A stretch of DNA of 64,000 bases, from contig OZ018417.1 of assembly GCA_963969595.1 (NCBI GenBank), positions 3,846,501 through 3,910,500 on the forward strand, in the 5' to 3' direction. The translations under genes and the position numbers were made by a program. This stretch comes from Neckera pumila (taxonomy: Eukaryota; Streptophyta; Bryopsida; Hypnales; Neckeraceae). Shown here piece by piece: positions 59,178 through 64,000 of this stretch (its first letter is position 1; every line of letters begins with the position of its first letter). The notes beneath the pieces are model-generated. The model worked only from the letters and a program-made list of their open reading frames with translations, was not told where the DNA came from and did no database searches.

Positions 59178-59590
59178 TCTCTATAAACTTCAAAAATTCA
59201 TAGCTAATTCCACAAATGTCCAAAAAATATGAAATGGCTTGGGTTAGATGCCACGTTCATTTTTCTTCCTCTAAGAATTTACTGAAAATTATTTCAAGCA
59301 CTCCATCTTCCTCTAAAAGGCAATCAGCCCTCAAAAACAGCATACTTCCTTCTCTATGAACTTCAAAAATTCATAATTAATTCCACAAATGTCCAAAAAA
59401 GATGAAACGACTTGGGTTAGATGTCACTTTCATGTTTCTTCCTCTGAAAATTCACTAAAAATTATTTCAAGCCTTCCATCTTCTCCTAAAAGGCAATCAG
59501 CCCTTGAAAACAGCATATTTCCTTCTCTATGAACTTCAAAAATTCATAACTAATTTCACAAAGGTCCAAAAAATATGAATTGACTTGGAT
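59178..59590. repeat. Tandem repeat, period 173 bp, about 2.4 copies
   Basis: Units begin tctctat(a/g)aacttcaaaa at 59178, 59351 and 59524, each followed by attcata, a ccaaaaaatatgaa-like word and a cttccatcttc word. The third unit is cut off by the nested element at 59593. Confidence 0.85.
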
Positions 59591-59592
59591 TA

Positions 59593-60863
59593 GCCCCTAA
59601 AGGACCATTGTCCCTTTGGGTGACAAATGCGTTTTCGGGCATGTACCTACAGGCTGACATTTTCTCTTGATTTTTTGAAACTTTTTGTGGACATGAAAAC
59701 AATAAAAAAACTGCGAAAAATTCAAAAAGTGTCCAATGCTTCTACAATTTGACATGGAGGTGTCTAATGTAGTAAGCCACATGTACACAAGTTTTTAGAA
59801 TGTTCCACCCACCAAAAACAAAGTTGTGGCTATGTTTACTCAACTGTGACTAATATGACTAATACCCCCAAGGGGTATTAGTCACATTAGTCACAATTGA
59901 ACCAATCTCTTGAAATGCATGCCTGCAAAGTTTGAAGATGATCCCAAGATTTTCCAATAGTTTTGACTAATCCTAAACAAGCATCCCAACATATAAAATT
60001 AGAAAAATCAATGCCAAATCCATTTTTAATTTTAAATTGGAGTTAAAACAATCAAAAAACTGTGAAAAATTCAAAAAGTGTCCAATGCTTCTACAATTTG
60101 ACATGGAAGTGCCTAATGTAATAAGCCACATGTACACAAGTTTTTAGAACGTCCCACCAACCAAAGACAAATTTGTGGCTATGTTTACTCAATCGTGATT
60201 ATAATTGTGTACATAGAGTGATGTACTTTCTCAAATTTGAGTGAAATTAATTGCACATGCTTCAATTTAGGTGCCACAAAGTCAATTCATGGCTTCTTGG
60301 TGCTCATGAAGTTGATTTTGAATGCAAATTATGGACTTTGGAGATTCTTCTCATTACCAAATTTGACCTACTTTGTTTCAAATTTCACCCTAAACCCTGA
60401 TTCAACGATGTAGAATTGATAAATTGAACACCCACAAATCCAAATTGAAGAATCGTCGTGAAATTGAAGCAAGGGCGTGGAGGCGCGGCCCTGCAGGCGC
60501 CCGGCCCCCCTCTCCAACCAGAGGTCGGTGCTCACCTACCCCCCCCCTCCGCCGTCCAATGGGCACCGACCAGGCACAGGGCAGGGTCTTCACCTGCTGT
60601 CCACCCCGGCCTGGTCCTGGCAGCGCAAAGTTTTGCCCGCCCTGAAGTCAACAAAAATGTGATAGCCCAATCAGCCCTTAAATTGAAAAAGACTCATAAC
60701 TTTTTTTTCTAAAATCCGATTGAAATAAAAATTACATATCCATGAAGCTCTTGCAAAAATATACAACCTCTAAAAATCCCAAAAAATCTGACTTCATATT
60801 GAGACTATAGGTACATGCTCGGACCCATTTTGTCCCTCAAGGAGACAACCGGTCCTTTAGAGG
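59593..60863. mobile_element. Nested 1.27-kb TIR element, CCCCTAAAGGACC family, TTA target duplication
   Basis: The left end GCCCCTAAAGGACC and right end (opposite strand) CCTCTAAAGGACC are flanked by TTA (59590-59592, 60864-60866). The arms match for about 60 bp, through a GGGACAAA-type word to GCATGTACCTA. Inside are a 115-bp direct duplication (59738 and 60083), a perfect small palindrome around 59857 and a GC-rich island at 60.47-60.65 kb. No transposase. Confidence 0.8.
60470..60645. other. GC-rich island inside the nested element
   Basis: About 175 bp of very high GC in the midst of AT-rich DNA, with overlapping open frames on both strands that are caused by composition. It could be captured genic DNA. 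No domain is recognisable. Confidence 0.5.
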
Positions 60864-62003
60864 TTACGGAATTATAGAATCTGGAATTCATTAATTCATG
60901 ACAACTTTGTTTGATACCGAAATATCTGATAACTCTAGGAAGGGTCCAAATACTATTGCTACACATGGAAAACAATTCCACCAAAGAAATTGTCCTTTTA
61001 TATGCTTGTAAGTCTTGAAGTGATCGGAAATGGGTCGTTGATCAGGAATGGGTTGGTTCCCCTAAAGTGTGCAAGTTATCAAATTTCAAATCTTTTATGA
61101 ATTAGAAAATTGATTTAAATTGTCTTTTATTTTGGAAAAAACATAACTTTTACATTGCCTATCCAAATGCCATGAACTAAAGCCTTGCAGTCCTTCATGG
61201 ACAAAAGCTTTCTAGTTGTATCAAGAATGCAATCTATCACACCTCAATAAAGTCATTCCTTCAAGGATTTAATTTTAAAATTTTAGAAATTAAAAATTTG
61301 TTTTTATTTTATTTTATTATACTGTAGCAATAGAACAGGGCAGACTAGTGAAATTAATGTATTTCAATTCCATCTTAGAGTTGTTAACAATTTAATTAGT
61401 TCTCACTTCAGTCTTGAATTCACTTCTATTTAACAATTTTTTTAACGAGTGAAAATTAAGTGTATTTAAAAAATATATATATCCTAGACTCTCAACTCAA
61501 TTCTTCAACGGACAAAATTAGAAATTCAATAGTGCAAAAGTTTTAAGTTATGAAGATCCAAAGCCAATAAATCTAGTCAAGCAAGGTGCAAAAAACCTTG
61601 TTTTTTTTGCTTTAAATGTCAATATCTTACAATCTATGCAGTCAAAGTTTTTGAAATTTCTTCCACACATTCTGACATTAGTCTAGTGCAAGATCCTAAG
61701 GTTCTCCTAATAAATAGAAGTGGGTTCTTCAAGAACCTTAAGATCCTACATAGTAATACTTTTTTTTGCTTTTTGCAATAGAAATGGCAATTTTTAGTGG
61801 TTTTTGATGGAAAAATGACTTCCAGACTTAATGGGTTAAAAAAATATATTATGTATTGAAAATGAATTACATAGAGGGGATGTGTGATTTAATCCTCTGC
61901 ACATAGCCTGCCATTAGAAGAATCTTCATTATTGGAAGAGTCGAAGCTAGCCTGAAAATAATTAATTCCTATCAAGATTTCATTTTCTTGGAAACAAATT
62001 TAT

Positions 62004-62241
62004 CACTATAAGAAACCCATGTTTTTTAGGATGTTTTCACTATTTTTTGGAACACATTTTTGTAGACATTGAATAAAACAATTCATATTTTTATGTCAAC
62101 ATTATTATTCAATAAAACATCAAGATGTTTTACTAAACATTATTGTTGACATAAAAACATGATTTGTTTTATTTAATGTCCACAAAAATGCGTTCCAAAA
62201 AATAGTGAAAACATTCCAAAGAACACACGTTTCTTATAGTG
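62004..62241. mobile_element. 238-bp CACTA-type MITE, TAT target duplication
   Basis: CACTATAAGAAACCCATGTT at the left and CACTATAAGAAACGTGTGTT on the opposite strand at the right, flanked by TAT (62001-62003, 62242-62244). The whole element is a palindrome with the central words TTTTATGTCAACA and TGTTGACATAAAA. Confidence 0.9.
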
Positions 62242-63119
62242 TATTCTGAAGAGTTGAAATTGGCGGGTATTCAACTTACTTCCAAAACTCAAAGCCCCCA
62301 TTCAATTGCCAATTTGCCATGACCAAGTTGCCGAATTATCTCCTAAACTCAATGTGTCCATCATACTACTAAAATCACAATGACCTCTAAAATATCACAA
62401 TTCAATTTTGAATAATATTATAGAAATTCAGTTGCTTTTGTAATAGCCATAGGATACTTTCTACTATATATTATGTATTCTTTTCTTAAGCATTTGAAAA
62501 TAAAATGGATACTTCTAAAGAAATTTCAAAGAAACTTTTCAGACAACAAAACTATAGATAAATTCCATGTCTTTTTAAAATATGATATAAGAAAATAAAG
62601 AAGCACCAACCGCTAGTGTTGCTCTACATATTCAAATGTGAAGATTCTACTTACATTATTTGCTTGATTAATTTATTCTTATTGCAATGTTTTCATCATT
62701 GTTACGGTTATTTTGTAAAATTTATGATATAAATTTTTTTTTTAATTACTTTATATTGCACTATATAAATTTTTTCAAAGAATATTGTACAAAGATGTCA
62801 GTATTTTCATTTAAAGATTATACATACTTTGTTTATCTACATTCTATCACATGAAAGATTGATGAAAGTAATATATTTAATGCGTAGCAAAGGAAGCGCC
62901 AATCGCTAGTCTCTGATAAAAAAAAAAGACAACTATCTTGGGGGAAATTGAGCCACAAGAACCAATATATATATAATTCTCTTTTATAAATTTAGTCATT
63001 TCATTGATAGATTTTAGTTATTTTGCAAACTTTTTAATTGAAATATATATTCACACACAAATAGATAGATATGTTCATACATGTGTCTATATAGAAAGAG
63101 AAATATTGCTCAACAATTA

Positions 63120-64000
63120 GTCTTTAAAGGACCAAATATTGTTTTTTGGCAACATCAATGGCAACACAGAAGTTTGGGGGAGCTCACTACAAACATTTTT
63201 TCTTTGAAATTTTCACACAATATGTGGTCGAGGAGGCAAGGAGGCAAGGAGGCAAGGAGGCGTAATATTTTTCATCTTTTGACGATGTGGTTAAAAAGTT
63301 ATTGTATGATATGTAGTTTTTAATGCTCCTCAAAGTAGCTCAAAAAAATCACTTTTTTAAGAATTGAAAATTTGAACTTGGTTTTCTAAATTTGTATATG
63401 CGTAAGAAGCCTTGAATCACTCCATTTTGATTGAGAAGATGAAAGTTATGAGGAATTTTAGATTGTGGGCAATTATGGAATTTGTACTCTAAAATAAACT
63501 TTGAAGTCTTTTGTCAAATTCCACTTTCCATGTTATTGAAAAAAAAAAATCAGTAAATGAAGATTGTTTATTACAACATTTTAATTATTGGGATTGGAAA
63601 TTTTCAATTCTATAACTAAATTCTTAACAATTTAGTATTTTTAATCATACTCCGCTTCTTTCTACTTACTATTTTCTAGACTATTTGTTTCAAACCCGAA
63701 TATTAATTATTTTTGTTGAAATTTGTTATATGTGTTTCCAACTTATTTATTGAACATACTGTGGAGTAAAATAAATTGTAGGATTTATACATTTTTGTAT
63801 AAAAAATTTGAAAGATGAAACCTAACCATTTGGAAAGAGTTGGAAATACTTCTTTTTGAAATCCAAGCATCATTACTTCACTATTTATGGGGATTCTTAT
63901 TCTTATTCTTATTCTAAAATTCTACAAGTATATACTCTACCAAATAAACTAAAGGATCCTACGGTTGGATTTGTTAATGAAAAAATATGGATGAAGATTT
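63120..64000. mobile_element. Probable CCCCTAAAGGACC-family element running off the window end
   Basis: A TTA (63117-63119) followed by gtctttaaaggacc marks a probable left end. Sequence at 63.40-63.66 kb matches 9.05-9.31 kb of the element at 8761 in the same order. The right end lies outside the window. A four-fold ggaggcaa minisatellite lies at 63231-63262. Confidence 0.5.

Larger units (their letters stand above)
58452..61835. mobile_element. 3.4-kb TIR element with long terminal inverted repeats, host of a nested insertion
   Basis: The left ACCCCTAAAGCCCC...TCTATCAAAAAACACTG and right (opposite strand) CCCATTAAGTCTGG...TTCCATCAAAAACCACTA ends are flanked by TTA (58449-58451, 61836-61838). 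The homology of the arms continues for 150 bp or more, including GGATCTTG and TTGAAAGATAT-like words. A matching arm is seen near 9.48-9.58 kb. No transposase frame is present. The element contains a 173-bp tandem repeat and the nested element at 59593-60863. Confidence 0.65.

Noticed and set aside
59178..59590. Regularly spaced repeats considered as a CRISPR-like array
   Set aside because: Units are 173 bp and contiguous with no unique spacers, in a plant genome; this is an ordinary tandem repeat.
60402..60712. Proline/arginine-rich frames on both strands
   Set aside because: They are produced by the GC-rich island and differ in every frame with no domain.

Overview
This is nuclear DNA from a land plant. 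The evidence is spliced genes with GT...AG introns, a plant-type two-domain mRNA capping enzyme, plant-type soluble serine/threonine kinases, a PIF/Harbinger transposon with its MYB-like partner gene, and AT-rich spacers full of small inverted-repeat elements. I cannot name the species. The style (a kinase family with an N-terminal helical domain, AT-rich spacers, short introns) would fit a bryophyte or lycophyte, but that is inference.

Layout: 1-7 kb holds one complete gene on the + strand, a 17-exon capping enzyme of 680 aa. The splice phases close exactly from ATG 750 to TAG 6837. 7-10.7 kb is AT-rich spacer with one TIR element, followed by an inverted, frameshifted copy of the last capping-enzyme exon. 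11.5-13.6 kb (minus) is an apparently active kinase with an N-terminal helical region. 14.0-19.3 kb holds two direct copies of the sequence upstream of that kinase. Between them lies a + strand gene for a probable plastid coiled-coil protein, cut off where the second copy begins and carrying a stop codon. 19.3-25.8 kb is repeat-rich spacer. 25.8-26.8 kb (minus) is a kinase-domain-only relative. 28.2-29.9 kb (minus) is a paralogue predicted to be a pseudokinase, and 31.1-32.4 kb is a third, diverged copy of the upstream unit. 32.6-35.6 kb holds a GAGCATC-type MITE and a PIF/Harbinger MYB-like gene and transposase in convergent orientation. 36-45.6 kb is AT-rich spacer with long foldbacks. 45.66-53.05 kb is an inverted copy of the first 1.35 kb of the window (promoter plus exons 1-3 of the capping enzyme), broken by two insertions of 4.1 and 1.9 kb with target-site duplications of 15 and 5 bp. 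53.5-54.4 kb is an unrecognised frameshifted ORF pair. 55.7-61.8 kb holds a CACTA-like element and nested TIR elements.

Only the capping enzyme and two of the kinases look like functional host genes. The two most interesting signals are: (i) a cluster of kinase paralogues in which one member keeps every catalytic residue and another, sharing the same N-terminal region and intron phase, has lost VAIK-Lys, the catalytic-loop Asn and DFG; and (ii) antisense-oriented partial copies of both ends of the essential capping-enzyme gene on the same chromosome segment.
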